Shown here piece by piece: positions 18,018 to 26,070 of a DNA stretch of 39,952 nt. Position numbers and translations under genes: made by a program. Every line of letters starts with the position of its first letter. Positions within the stretch are counted from its first letter, which is position 1. This stretch comes from Opitutales bacterium. GTDB lineage: Bacteria > Verrucomicrobiota > Verrucomicrobiia > Opitutales > T3Sed10-336. The stretch spans positions 1 through 39,952 of the forward strand of contig SLTG01000074.1 of assembly GCA_007130045.1 (NCBI GenBank), in the 5' to 3' direction. The notes beneath the pieces were generated by a model. It had not been told where the DNA came from and did not search any database. It saw nothing but the letters and a program-made list of their open reading frames with translations.

Positions 18018-19682
18018 TCACTTCTTGTTGGTCGCCTGATCGAGGATGTCGCCGAGCTTCATGAGGTCTTCACCCTCCTTGAGCGAATCGTACACGGCGG
18101 CTTCGGCCTCGAGCTGTTCGCTGCTGTAGTTGGCGGCTTTGATGCTGAGTCCGATCCTGCGCTCGTCACGGTCGATTTTGATGACACGCGCCGTGACTTC
18201 CTGCCCCGGCTCGAGGACGTCCTTCACCTTCTCGACACGCTCTTCGCTGATCTGGCTGATGTGAACGAGTCCGTCAATGTGTTCCTTCAACTCGACAAAG
18301 GCCCCGTAGTTCGCAACCTTGGACACCTTGCCGGCGACGACGTCGCCGACCTTGAAGAAGCTGTCGATGTCTTCCCACGGATCGTTGGAAAGCTGCTTCA
18401 TTCCAAGTGAAATGCGCTGCTGGTTCGGGTCGACGTCGAGTACGATCGCGTCGATGACATCGCCTTTCTTCACGATTTCGCTCGGATGATTCACCTTGCG
18501 GGTCCAGGACATATCCGAAATGTGGACCATGCCGTCGATCCCCTCTTCCAGTTCCACAAAAGCTCCGTAATTGGTAATGTTGCGGACCTCGCCTCGAACG
18601 CGTGCGCCCACCGGATAATTGTGCCGCGCCATGTCCCACGGATTCGTTTCGAGCTGGCGCAGGCCCAGTGAGATCTTCTGGTCCTCCTTCTGGATACCGA
18701 GAACAACCGCGTCGATCTCTTCACCCACCCGGAGCATATCGCTCGGCTTGCTCACGCGCTTGGTCCAGGAGAGCTCGGTCACGTGGACCAGTCCCTCAAC
18801 GCCTTCCTCCAGTTCAATGAAGGCCCCGTAGGGAACCAGGTTGACGACTTTACCGCGCACTTTGTGCCCGACCGGGTATTTGTGCTCGATGCTGTCCCAT
18901 GGATTTTTCGTCGTCTGTTTCAAGCCGAGGGAAACCCGCTCCTTGTCGCGGTCCACTTCGATGATCATTACTTCCACTTCCTCGCCCTGCTTGAGCATTT
19001 CACTCGGGTGGGAAATGCGGCCCCAGCTCATGTCGGTGATATGAAGGAGGCCGTCGAGGCCGTCGAGGTCGATGAACGCGCCGTAATCGGTGATATTCTT
19101 GACAATACCGGTTCGACGCTGCCCGGGCTCGACGCTGTCGAGGAGCTCGCGACGTTTGACCTGGCGCTGCTCTTCGATCAGTTCCCGGCGGGAGATGACG
19201 ATGTTCTTGCGATCAAGGTTGATCTTGACGACCTTGAAATCGTAGGTCTGACCGACATATTGATCGAGATTCTTGGGCGGTTGAACATCGACCTGCGACG
19301 CCGGCAGGAAAGAATCGACGCCGATGCTGACGATCAGCCCGCCCTTTACCTTGGATTTCACGCGGCCGGAAACAACCGCGCCCTCTTCGCACTTCGAAAG
19401 TATGTTCTCCCAGTTCTTCTTCTGCTCCGCCTTGTCGTACGAAATAACCGGATTGCCATCCTTGTCCTCCAATCTCTCAAGGTAAACCTCAATGTCCTGG
19501 CCGGCCTGAAGCTCGCTGAGATCGGAAAATTCCACGGCGGGCACGATACCCTCCGACTTCCCTCCGATATCGACCACGATTTCATTCTGACGGATCTCGA
19601 TGATCGTTCCGGATACAATTGCGCCTTCCTTCAGTTTATCGAATTTGCTCTCGGCGAGCAATTCATTCATTATGGAACTCAT
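18018..19682 (-). CDS. rpsA: 30S ribosomal protein S1
   Basis: This 554-residue protein has six consecutive S1 (OB-fold) RNA-binding repeats, the architecture of Gram-negative S1 (about 557 residues in E. coli). The first two (about 15-175) are the divergent ribosome-anchoring repeats. Repeats 3-6 contain near-identical cores such as YGAFIDLDGLDGLLHITDMSW, here interrupted between repeats by ISLGMKQL-type ends. S1 binds mRNA leaders and assists translation initiation. I chose ATG 19682 because residues from there (MSSIMNELL) match family N-termini. The frame stays open upstream to 19811 but that part is unlike S1. No Shine-Dalgarno sequence is visible, which is common for rpsA, a gene often regulated by its own product. 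Confidence 0.95.
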   Translation of the reverse strand: MSSIMNELLAESKFDKLKEGAIVSGTIIEIRQNEIVVDIGGKSEGIVPAVEFSDLSELQAGQDIEVYLERLEDKDGNPVISYDKAEQKKNWENILSKCEEGAVVSGRVKSKVKGGLIVSIGVDSFLPASQVDVQPPKNLDQYVGQTYDFKVVKINLDRKNIVISRRELIEEQRQVKRRELLDSVEPGQRRTGIVKNITDYGAFIDLDGLDGLLHITDMSWGRISHPSEMLKQGEEVEVMIIEVDRDKERVSLGLKQTTKNPWDSIEHKYPVGHKVRGKVVNLVPYGAFIELEEGVEGLVHVTELSWTKRVSKPSDMLRVGEEIDAVVLGIQKEDQKISLGLRQLETNPWDMARHNYPVGARVRGEVRNITNYGAFVELEEGIDGMVHISDMSWTRKVNHPSEIVKKGDVIDAIVLDVDPNQQRISLGMKQLSNDPWEDIDSFFKVGDVVAGKVSKVANYGAFVELKEHIDGLVHISQISEERVEKVKDVLEPGQEVTARVIKIDRDERRIGLSIKAANYSSEQLEAEAAVYDSLKEGEDLMKLGDILDQATNKK

Positions 19683-19910
19683 GTGTTGGTGTGGGATCGA
19701 ATTCTCAAGCCGGCTCCTCTTGAACTGCGAGAACTCGTAATGACCGAAGTCAATGATTGCGGGTTGTCGTTCGGATTTGACGGAAAACCAAAAGGAACCT
19801 CCCCTGGACATCCAAAGGCTTGGCTTTCCGTGTATTGGAAAGAATCACTATTTCCATCCCAGCGGTTGCATGCAAGAAGAAAATCGGTGCGCCCAACGAC
19901 TGAATTCCGG

Positions 19911-19930
19911 TCCTGAATCGGCATTCAGGA
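19911..19930. terminator. Perfect 8-bp hairpin spanning the lipoprotein stop codon
   Basis: TCCTGAAT and ATTCAGGA flank a CGGC tetraloop. The stop codon of the upstream lipoprotein gene (19927-19925, minus strand) lies in the stem. There is no T-run on either strand, so it is not a classical intrinsic terminator. It could stabilise the 3' end of the upstream message or separate it from rpsA. Confidence 0.4.
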
Positions 19931-20431
19931 GTTCGGGACGGCCTCCGGTTCCTCATCGACGGGAACGGTCCCCAACCGTTCGGCAACGCCGTCCAAAATC
20001 TGCCGGTGCAACGGCGTCCGCCGAACGACCACCCTTGAAGCCGCCGGCCCTTGAGCTGAGTTGCGTTCCCGGATCTCGTGGATCACCAGCAGCACCTCCA
20101 CCTCGCCCGGCATCCCTTCTTCAAGATAGAATTCGAGTTCGGTCTGGTGCGCCTCCCCGAAGCTCGATTCGGGCCTCAGCGGACTCAAGGCCGTCAGCCG
20201 TCCCTCCCTTTCGCTGGCGCGCCGCACGGCAAATTCGCGATCCGCCGCCTCGCTCCGAACCGCCGCAAAGACCGCTTCCCATTCGGCTTCGAAAAACCGC
20301 GACTCGCCTCTATCCTCCAATCGCTCTCCCCAGGATGCACACCCTGCAGCAATCGCCGCGACAAACAACGATACCGGCAGTATCAACCTCCCGCACAATC
20401 CGCCTTCCAACCTTGAATTCATCGTCTCCAT
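19925..20431 (-). CDS. Putative lipoprotein of unknown function
   Basis: This 168-residue protein belongs to no family I recognise. A long signal peptide ends in the lipobox IAAGC with the lipidated Cys at position 31. The mature domain of about 137 residues is rich in Glu and Arg and has alternating beta-like strands (QTELEFYL, EVEVLLVIHEI, RVVVRRTPLHRQI), suggesting a small alpha/beta periplasmic domain facing an outer or inner membrane. I chose ATG 20431, which has AAGGGA nine bases upstream. ATG 20422 would give a shorter signal peptide. It begins 17 bases after the agmatine deiminase stop, so it is probably in the same operon. Confidence 0.6.
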   Translation of the reverse strand: METMNSRLEGGLCGRLILPVSLFVAAIAAGCASWGERLEDRGESRFFEAEWEAVFAAVRSEAADREFAVRRASEREGRLTALSPLRPESSFGEAHQTELEFYLEEGMPGEVEVLLVIHEIRERNSAQGPAASRVVVRRTPLHRQILDGVAERLGTVPVDEEPEAVPNS

Positions 20432-20448
20432 GCGATTCAATCCCTTAC

Positions 20449-21483
20449 TTATAACGGCTGTTGCTGAGAAATGCAATGCAGCGTTCCCAGTCCCACGACC
20501 AGATCCGTGCACTCGACCTTATAAACCGTTCGTCCCGGAAAGCAGCCCTCCAGGATAGCCACGGCCCGCTCATCCCGCTCGGGCTGCGAAAACGCCGGCA
20601 TCAGAACCCCTTCGTTGATGACGAGGTAGTTCGCGTAAGACGCCGGCATGCGTTCCCCCTTGAAATAGACGGGTTCCGGCATCGGGAGCCGAATGATCTC
20701 GAATGGACGCCCCTCCTGGTCCCGAAACGACTCCAATCGCTCCAGGTTCTCGCGCAGAGGCCGATAGTCGGCATCGTTCTCGTCCTCCGAAACCACGCAA
20801 ACAACGCCCCCTGACGGCAGAAACCGCGCGATGTCGTCCACGTGGCCGTCGGTGTCGTCGCCGGCAATGCCTTCATTCAGCCAATAGAAGGTTTCCAATC
20901 CCAGGTAGGCGCCCAGCAGTTCCTCGATCTCAGCCTGCGAGAGTTCGGGATTTCGATTCGGGTTCTTCAAACATTGCGTGGTGGTCAGGAGGCTCCCTCG
21001 ACCGTCCACCTCCAATGACCCGCCTTCCATGACAGCCGGAACCGGAAAGCGCCGCATTTGAAGCGACGCGGCAATCCTTCTCGGAATCGCGTTATCGTCG
21101 TCGAAAGGCGGGTACTTGCCGCCCCACGCATTGTACTCCCAATCCGTCAGCGCCACCTCACCCGTTGCGTCGTTCTTCACAAAAATCGGCCCGTGATCGC
21201 GACACCAGGCGTCGTTGCTGGGGTGATCGAAAAGGCGAACGCGCTCCATGTCCGCACCCGCTCTCCGCAGGTGCGCCCGGGCCGATTCCTGAAGGGCGTC
21301 GGAACAATTGATCCGCACCTCCTCGTGCCGGGAGACGATCGAGGCGATTTCGGCGAATTTCGGGGGAATTCGCTCGAAGATGCCGGGCCAGGTCGTTTCA
21401 TTCACCGGCCATGTCAACCACACCGCCGCCTGGGGCTCCCATTCGGCGGGCATGTGAAATCCTTCGTCGCGCGGCGTGCTCAT
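20449..21483 (-). CDS. Agmatine deiminase / peptidyl-arginine deiminase family (PAD_porph)
   Basis: This 344-residue enzyme belongs to the guanidino-group-modifying superfamily. Agmatine deiminase converts agmatine to N-carbamoylputrescine plus ammonia in polyamine synthesis. Visible active-site elements are WCRDHGPIFV with Asp96, VMEGGSLEVDG, DTDGHVDDIARF with His214 and Asp216, and the nucleophile Cys337 in GLGTLHCISQQQP. Bacterial peptidyl-arginine deiminase homologues share these, so agmatine as the substrate is likely but not proven. The start is ATG 21483; a TTG precedes it by one codon. It follows mgtE by 10 bases and precedes the lipoprotein gene by 17, forming a compact minus-strand group. 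No signal peptide is present, so it is cytosolic. Confidence 0.85.
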   Translation of the reverse strand: MSTPRDEGFHMPAEWEPQAAVWLTWPVNETTWPGIFERIPPKFAEIASIVSRHEEVRINCSDALQESARAHLRRAGADMERVRLFDHPSNDAWCRDHGPIFVKNDATGEVALTDWEYNAWGGKYPPFDDDNAIPRRIAASLQMRRFPVPAVMEGGSLEVDGRGSLLTTTQCLKNPNRNPELSQAEIEELLGAYLGLETFYWLNEGIAGDDTDGHVDDIARFLPSGGVVCVVSEDENDADYRPLRENLERLESFRDQEGRPFEIIRLPMPEPVYFKGERMPASYANYLVINEGVLMPAFSQPERDERAVAILEGCFPGRTVYKVECTDLVVGLGTLHCISQQQPL

Positions 21484-21493
21484 CAATCTGCTT

Positions 21494-22855
21494 TTATCCC
21501 GCGGTCAAATCCAACATTAACGCCGCGATTCCGAAATAGATCAAAAGCCCGATCGCATCCATCAACGTCGTTATCAACGGGCTGCTCGCAACCGCCGGAT
21601 CCATCTTCAGGCGGGTCAGGGTAAAGGGAAGAATGACACCGAAGAGATTTGCCACCATCACAATGCAGAACATACTCGCACCGACGACGATCCCGATATC
21701 CACTCCGCCTCGCCAAAATCCAAGGAGGTAGGTGAGAAAACCGGTCGTCGTCGCGAGCATCAGGCCGACAAAAAGCTCCTTGGCGAGCGCCCGCCCCCAG
21801 AGATTCAGTTCCAGGTCTCCGGTGGCGATCGCCCGCACCATCAGGGTCGCCGATTGGGCGCCCGTGTTTCCTCCGCTTGCAATCAGAAGCGTCATGAACA
21901 CCGCCAGAACGGCGAACGTTTCGAGGTACTCTTCATACGTCATGATCACCGCCGCAGAGAGGAGGTTCACGAAAATCAGCGCCGCCAGCCATCCGACGCG
22001 CTTCCGGTATAGAAATACCGGCGAAGCGAGACTGTACGGACGGTCGAGGGGCGCGACCGCCGCGCTCTTATGGAAGTCCTCGGTCACCTCTTCCTCGACC
22101 ACGTCCAGCACGTCGTCCACCGTTACGATCCCCAGCAGCACCCCTTCGGAATCGACCACCGGAAGGGCGTTGACGTCGTAACGCTGAATCATCTGGACCG
22201 CGTACTCCCGGTCTTCGAACGCGGTCAGTCCGACGAACTTGTAATCCATCAGGGACTCCACTTTCGCATCCGGCTCGGCAAGGATCAACCGGCGAAGACG
22301 AAAGGCGTCCAAAAGCTTACCGTGTTCATCGGTAACATACACGAGGTTGAAGGTCTCACTGTCGCGTCCGGTTCGACGAATGTGTTCGATCGCCTCCTGC
22401 ACGGTCATATCGGGACGGACCGCTATGTAATCCGGGGTCATCAAACGCCCGATACTCTCGTCGGGATACCCGAGCAGTTGCCGCGCCTCCTTCAAGTCCT
22501 CGGCGCTCAGAAGCTTCATCATTCTCTGGGTCACCTCCGCCGGAAGTTCCTCCAGAAGCGCCGTACGATCGTCCGGACTCAAATTGGCGAGCAGGTGACG
22601 ATTGTCCTCGTCGGACAACTCCTTCACAAACGAATCCTGGTGCTCGGGATCCAAGTGAGCGAAAACGTCGGCCGCCCGTTTCCTGGAAAGGCTGCGAAAA
22701 AACAGCACCCGCTCGTTCTTCTCCAGCTCGAGAAGGAGATCCGCCACTTCCGGATCCGGCCAATCTTTCACGAATGCGGCCAGCTCCCGCCACTTGTGCC
22801 GTTCGATCAATCGCTTGATCTCTGGCTTGGACACTTCAATGTGCGTGTTGATCAT
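21494..22855 (-). CDS. mgtE: Magnesium transporter MgtE
   Basis: This 453-residue protein is a Mg2+ channel of the MgtE/SLC41 type. The N domain (about 1-125) is a superhelix with SEDLKEAR-like and [10 protein letters not shown] repeats. A CBS pair (about 128-255), with [12 protein letters not shown] and [20 protein letters not shown], senses intracellular Mg2+. The C-terminal part (about 285-453) has five membrane helices, including [21 protein letters not shown] and [22 protein letters not shown], the conserved pore-forming segments. ATG 22855 has a strong AAAGGAG ribosome binding site. The frame stays open upstream to 23011, but that part is not MgtE-like. I saw no Mg2+-sensing M-box in the leader. 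Confidence 0.95.
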   Translation of the reverse strand: MINTHIEVSKPEIKRLIERHKWRELAAFVKDWPDPEVADLLLELEKNERVLFFRSLSRKRAADVFAHLDPEHQDSFVKELSDEDNRHLLANLSPDDRTALLEELPAEVTQRMMKLLSAEDLKEARQLLGYPDESIGRLMTPDYIAVRPDMTVQEAIEHIRRTGRDSETFNLVYVTDEHGKLLDAFRLRRLILAEPDAKVESLMDYKFVGLTAFEDREYAVQMIQRYDVNALPVVDSEGVLLGIVTVDDVLDVVEEEVTEDFHKSAAVAPLDRPYSLASPVFLYRKRVGWLAALIFVNLLSAAVIMTYEEYLETFAVLAVFMTLLIASGGNTGAQSATLMVRAIATGDLELNLWGRALAKELFVGLMLATTTGFLTYLLGFWRGGVDIGIVVGASMFCIVMVANLFGVILPFTLTRLKMDPAVASSPLITTLMDAIGLLIYFGIAALMLDLTAG

Positions 22856-23047
22856 GGTCACTCCTTTCGTTTGACGTGAGTTTCCGGCCCTGTGCCGCAC
22901 TGAGCCGCATCGATCGTTTTCCGCTTCGCACCCTGAATGAATCGAGGCGATCCCAAGTTGCCAACGGAATTTCTTCGGCCACGCGCACGTTTTGTCCGAA
23001 ACGCGTCCCAACCCCGTTCTGTCCCGAATGTGCCCTTCCGCGAGGCT

Positions 23048-23881
23048 CTACTCGATATCGATCACCATGTCCGACGGGAAATACAGGACCACGAACAGTG
23101 CCAGCGCAAAGAGGTAGGCGGCGAACCAAACGAGCTTCTTGCGCTTCAGGAACTCAATCAGCCAAACGATCCCGATCAGGGAAAACAGAAACGTCGCCAC
23201 GAAACTCACCATCAGGGGACCCCAACCAATCCGCCCAAACATGCCGTCCCGCAGGTCGCCGAGCGCCAGAACGCTCGATCCCAGGATCACCGGCACCGAA
23301 AGCAGAAACGAATACCGCACGGCCGTCTCGCGACTCAGGCCCGAAAGGAGCGCCGCGATCAGCGTCGAGCCCGAGCGAGAGATCCCCGGCAGCACCGCCA
23401 CCGTCTGCCAGAGCCCCACCACGACGGCGTCGCGCATCGTCATCGTCCCTTCGGTGCGGCTTCCATACCTCGTAAAACGCTCCATAAATATAAGAAACGC
23501 ACCCGTCAATGCCAGCATCGCCGCAATAAACGGCGGCTGTTTCATCGCGTCGCCGATCTGGTCCTTCAAAAGGATTCCCAGCACACCCGTGATCGCGGTC
23601 GCCACGATAATGTAGATCCCGAAAAAGAACGACGCCCGGTCCTCCGCCGCGCGGGTGATCATATACCGTAAAAATCCGGCGATGAGGCGCCGCAGGTCCT
23701 TCTGGAAATACAGCAACACGGCCAACACCGACGCCAGGTGAAGAAATATTTCAAAACTGAGCCCGGGATAGGTCTGGCCGAGAAAATAGCCGGTGATTAC
23801 GATGTGGGCAGTGCTTGAAATCGGCAAAAACTCGGTAATCCCCTGGACGATGCCATACAAAATCGCTTCCCAATAAGTCAT
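23048..23881 (-). CDS. uppP: Undecaprenyl-diphosphatase UppP/BacA
   Basis: This 277-residue polytopic membrane enzyme removes a phosphate from undecaprenyl pyrophosphate, recycling the lipid carrier of peptidoglycan and other envelope polymers. The signature GIVQGITEFLPISSTAHIV (10-28) holds the catalytic Glu17 region. The usual SSSGH/SSTGH is here SSTAH, which I regard as a normal variant. The second signature PGISRSGSTL is present and followed by LLSGLSRETAVRYSFLLSVP. About seven or eight membrane segments can be drawn. I chose ATG 23881, where the family starts; the frame extends 14 codons further up. The nearest downstream gene on the same strand is mgtE, 192 bases away. Confidence 0.94.
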   Translation of the reverse strand: MTYWEAILYGIVQGITEFLPISSTAHIVITGYFLGQTYPGLSFEIFLHLASVLAVLLYFQKDLRRLIAGFLRYMITRAAEDRASFFFGIYIIVATAITGVLGILLKDQIGDAMKQPPFIAAMLALTGAFLIFMERFTRYGSRTEGTMTMRDAVVVGLWQTVAVLPGISRSGSTLIAALLSGLSRETAVRYSFLLSVPVILGSSVLALGDLRDGMFGRIGWGPLMVSFVATFLFSLIGIVWLIEFLKRKKLVWFAAYLFALALFVVLYFPSDMVIDIE

Positions 23882-24014
23882 GGCCGACCAATACGGACCA
23901 TTCCCCGGATCGATGCAAGCCAAAGTGTTTCCATTGAAATCGATCCGCAGGGGGCTTATTTATCTTTCAAATATGCGGTGCGGGTTTCGCGCGAAGGGCC
24001 GGCATTTATCTTCC

Positions 24015-24043
24015 TTGACACAATTTAATATTTCTTTTACAAA
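24015..24043 (+). promoter_or_regulatory. Strong sigma-70 promoter before a small membrane-protein gene
   Basis: A perfect -35 TTGACA (24015-24020) and a -10 TACAAA (24038-24043; four of six consensus) are separated by exactly 17 bases in a locally AT-rich spacer. Transcription would begin near 24050, about 16 bases before the ATG at 24066. No other gene lies downstream on this strand for 3 kb. Confidence 0.6.
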
Positions 24044-24065
24044 CCCACCCGAATCATTCCATTCC

Positions 24066-24203
24066 ATGCCCTATCACAGCAAACGATCGTCCGAAAACAA
24101 GCTGAAGAACGTCGCCCTGATTATCTTCGGCATCGCTGTGCTCGCAATCATCGCGTGGATCTTTTACTTGATCTTCGCAACCCCCTCCCAGGCGTATCTT
24201 TGA
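24066..24203 (+). CDS. Small single-span membrane protein, 45 residues
   Basis: This is a short gene of unknown function. The N-terminus is basic and polar (His4, Lys6, Arg7, Lys12, Lys15). A single hydrophobic segment of about 24 residues follows (VALIIFGIAVLAIIAWIFYL, about 17-36), with a short tail ATPSQAYL. The charge pattern predicts the N-terminus in the cytosol. Support for it being real comes from the consensus-like promoter just upstream, the clean transmembrane profile, and its position in a gap between uppP and the protease gene. A Shine-Dalgarno sequence is absent and the leader would be short. It ends 8 bases before the stop of the convergent protease gene. It could be missed by gene finders. 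Confidence 0.55.
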   Translation: MPYHSKRSSENKLKNVALIIFGIAVLAIIAWIFYLIFATPSQAYL

Positions 24204-24211
24204 GAAAGGAT

Positions 24212-25900
24212 CTACTCCTTGACGATCCGAATCCGGTAAAAATATCGCGTGACACCGGGCGGAGCCGGCTGGACACGGACCTCCATTCGCTGCCGGTCCT
24301 CGAATGATTCGAGGACGTGCCATTCCGATTCCACCTCGCTCCAGTCGATTGCGTTCGGTGACGCCTCGACCTTGAATTCCAGGTCGGCCACGTCGTTCCG
24401 CCGATCAAAGCGGATTGAGAAAGGAGAATCGCCCGCGCCTTCGTCCGACGCGTAAACAAACCTCGGCAACCGGTCCCGTTGCGGCTGCCGCGCGTCCATC
24501 GCGAAGGCGTAACGCAGCAGGTTCGGTATTCCGAATTCGCCGGGATCGGCCAAGGAACCGCTGATCCCGTCGTCCTGCAGTTCCGCTTCGTCGAAATGAT
24601 CGATCCTCCAGGATTCAAAGGTAATCTCACCTGGCTCCGGCAAATCCCGGTCCGTAAACAACCGCATTTCCGCCGCATCCTCGCCGGTAACTTCAAAAAC
24701 AATGCTGCGAAAGGGCGAAGGCGAAATATCTCCAAAATCGTCCATCGTCTCGAATTCCACCGAATCGTATTCGTCGCTCTCGAGAGCAGTGTTTCCCACG
24801 GTCATAGCCGGACCGATCAGGTTCATGCCAAAAATCCCCAGGAGCCCGAGTTCGGCCAGTTCCGGATGATCGAAAACCGTGATCACCACGTCTTTCCATA
24901 CCAGGTCGAACCCTTCACGTGCGGGAATCCGGACTTCGTTCATCAATAACAACGGGACCTCGATAAGGTTCGGCCCGATTCCTCCAACCTCGGAAACCAA
25001 CCCTCCCTCCGATTTGTGGTAAGCAACGTATTCGTCAAATTCCTCCGGATTGAAGTCACCGGGATCGATTAGCCCGATGTCCCGAGCGTAATCGAAACTG
25101 ATAAAGGACGACCCGGCCCCGGTATCGAAAAGCCAGTCGCCGGTTACACTCCCGAAGTCGGGATCGTGCGAAATCATCACATCCTTTATCAGCGGATTCT
25201 TGGATACACTTTGCAGCACCTCGCCCGGCCTCGCTTCGCCCACAAAATCCTGCAACTCCAGATCCAGAGTTATATTGGTTTCGGGAATCCGCTCGTCCCC
25301 GCGGTCGAGAAGCTGGGTCTCAAGCATTTCAAATTCCTCGAAATAAGGAACCCACTCCATGACCATGACGCGCTGCTCGATTACGGGCATTCCGATAATG
25401 TTCAGCGGGTTGGGGAAACCCACAATATCCTCCCCAATACCGGGAGCCCGCCGGACCCAAAGATTGAACTCACCATAATCGACAAAGTCGCCCACGGTGA
25501 CCTCCCCGTCCCAAGGCGGCGGGCCGCTCAGGACGTGGACGCCGAGATCCCTGGTCACGTCTCCCACCTCTTCCCCGCCGAGCCCAAGTGTCGTGTATTC
25601 GCCCATAAAATCGTCCGGACCAAAACCAAAATACTCGACCAGGAGGTTGCTTATGGCGAAGCCCGACGCGCCGGTATCTATAAACGCGTGAAAAATCACT
25701 TCCTGACCCTCCCAGGTAATGACTTCGCCGTCCCGGGTTAACAGGGCATACAAACGGGGCTGCTCCAATCCGGTCGCATTGACAATCGGATGGTCCGGAT
25801 GATTGAGCACCACCTCGCCCGCGGCAATGAGCGGAACGGCGAACACAACGCCCGCCGTCAATGCCCATGCGCCCCTCAGACAGCTGTTCAGGAATCCCAT
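24212..25900 (-). CDS. Secreted two-lobed aspartic-protease-like protein
   Basis: This 562-residue protein has a signal peptide (about 1-28). The first lobe has FIDTGASGFAIS (catalytic-type Asp75 in DTGAS) and a hydrophobic-Gly element NIIGMPVI (167-174). The second lobe has LFDTGAGSSFIS (Asp259 in DTGAG) and GIFGMNLI (355-362). Each lobe thus has the D-T-G-A...hydrophobic-G pair of retropepsin-like folds, so the chain could form its own bilobed active site. The C-terminal about 130 residues begin with EFGIPNLLRYAFAM and contain VEASPNAIDWSEVES and RYFYRIRIVKE, a beta-rich domain frequent in secreted proteins of Verrucomicrobiota-like bacteria. The substrate is unknown. Alternatives are a non-catalytic binding protein or a surface protein. 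Confidence 0.75.
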   Translation of the reverse strand: MGFLNSCLRGAWALTAGVVFAVPLIAAGEVVLNHPDHPIVNATGLEQPRLYALLTRDGEVITWEGQEVIFHAFIDTGASGFAISNLLVEYFGFGPDDFMGEYTTLGLGGEEVGDVTRDLGVHVLSGPPPWDGEVTVGDFVDYGEFNLWVRRAPGIGEDIVGFPNPLNIIGMPVIEQRVMVMEWVPYFEEFEMLETQLLDRGDERIPETNITLDLELQDFVGEARPGEVLQSVSKNPLIKDVMISHDPDFGSVTGDWLFDTGAGSSFISFDYARDIGLIDPGDFNPEEFDEYVAYHKSEGGLVSEVGGIGPNLIEVPLLLMNEVRIPAREGFDLVWKDVVITVFDHPELAELGLLGIFGMNLIGPAMTVGNTALESDEYDSVEFETMDDFGDISPSPFRSIVFEVTGEDAAEMRLFTDRDLPEPGEITFESWRIDHFDEAELQDDGISGSLADPGEFGIPNLLRYAFAMDARQPQRDRLPRFVYASDEGAGDSPFSIRFDRRNDVADLEFKVEASPNAIDWSEVESEWHVLESFEDRQRMEVRVQPAPPGVTRYFYRIRIVKE

Positions 25901-26070
25901 AACTTAAGTGTGAGTCAATCCTTCCTGAAGGATAATAGAACTAAACCGTCCGACCTGCACGGATATTTCCGCGCCCGCGCGAAGCCGGCCGCGCCTCACT
26001 CCCCTCCTGAAAGGACCGGAAGACCATCCCGCAGGCCCTGCGCGCGGCCAGTCGTCGCGCCGGCCCCCGT

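Noticed and set aside
18783-19916. 377-residue plus-strand frame opposite rpsA, and similar frames opposite the sigma factor and CNNM genes
   Set aside because: Each is fully covered by a well-supported gene on the opposite strand and resembles no protein family.
20448-20476. Promoter-like TTGCAT-17-TATAAG on the minus strand before the lipoprotein gene at 20431
   Set aside because: The predicted transcript start would fall inside or after the ribosome binding site, leaving almost no leader; more likely the gene is read from the upstream agmatine deiminase operon.
22856-23047. Possible Mg2+ riboswitch (M-box) in the mgtE leader
   Set aside because: The conserved M-box core was not visible and the leader is only about 190 bases after uppP; the strong ribosome binding site alone does not support regulation.
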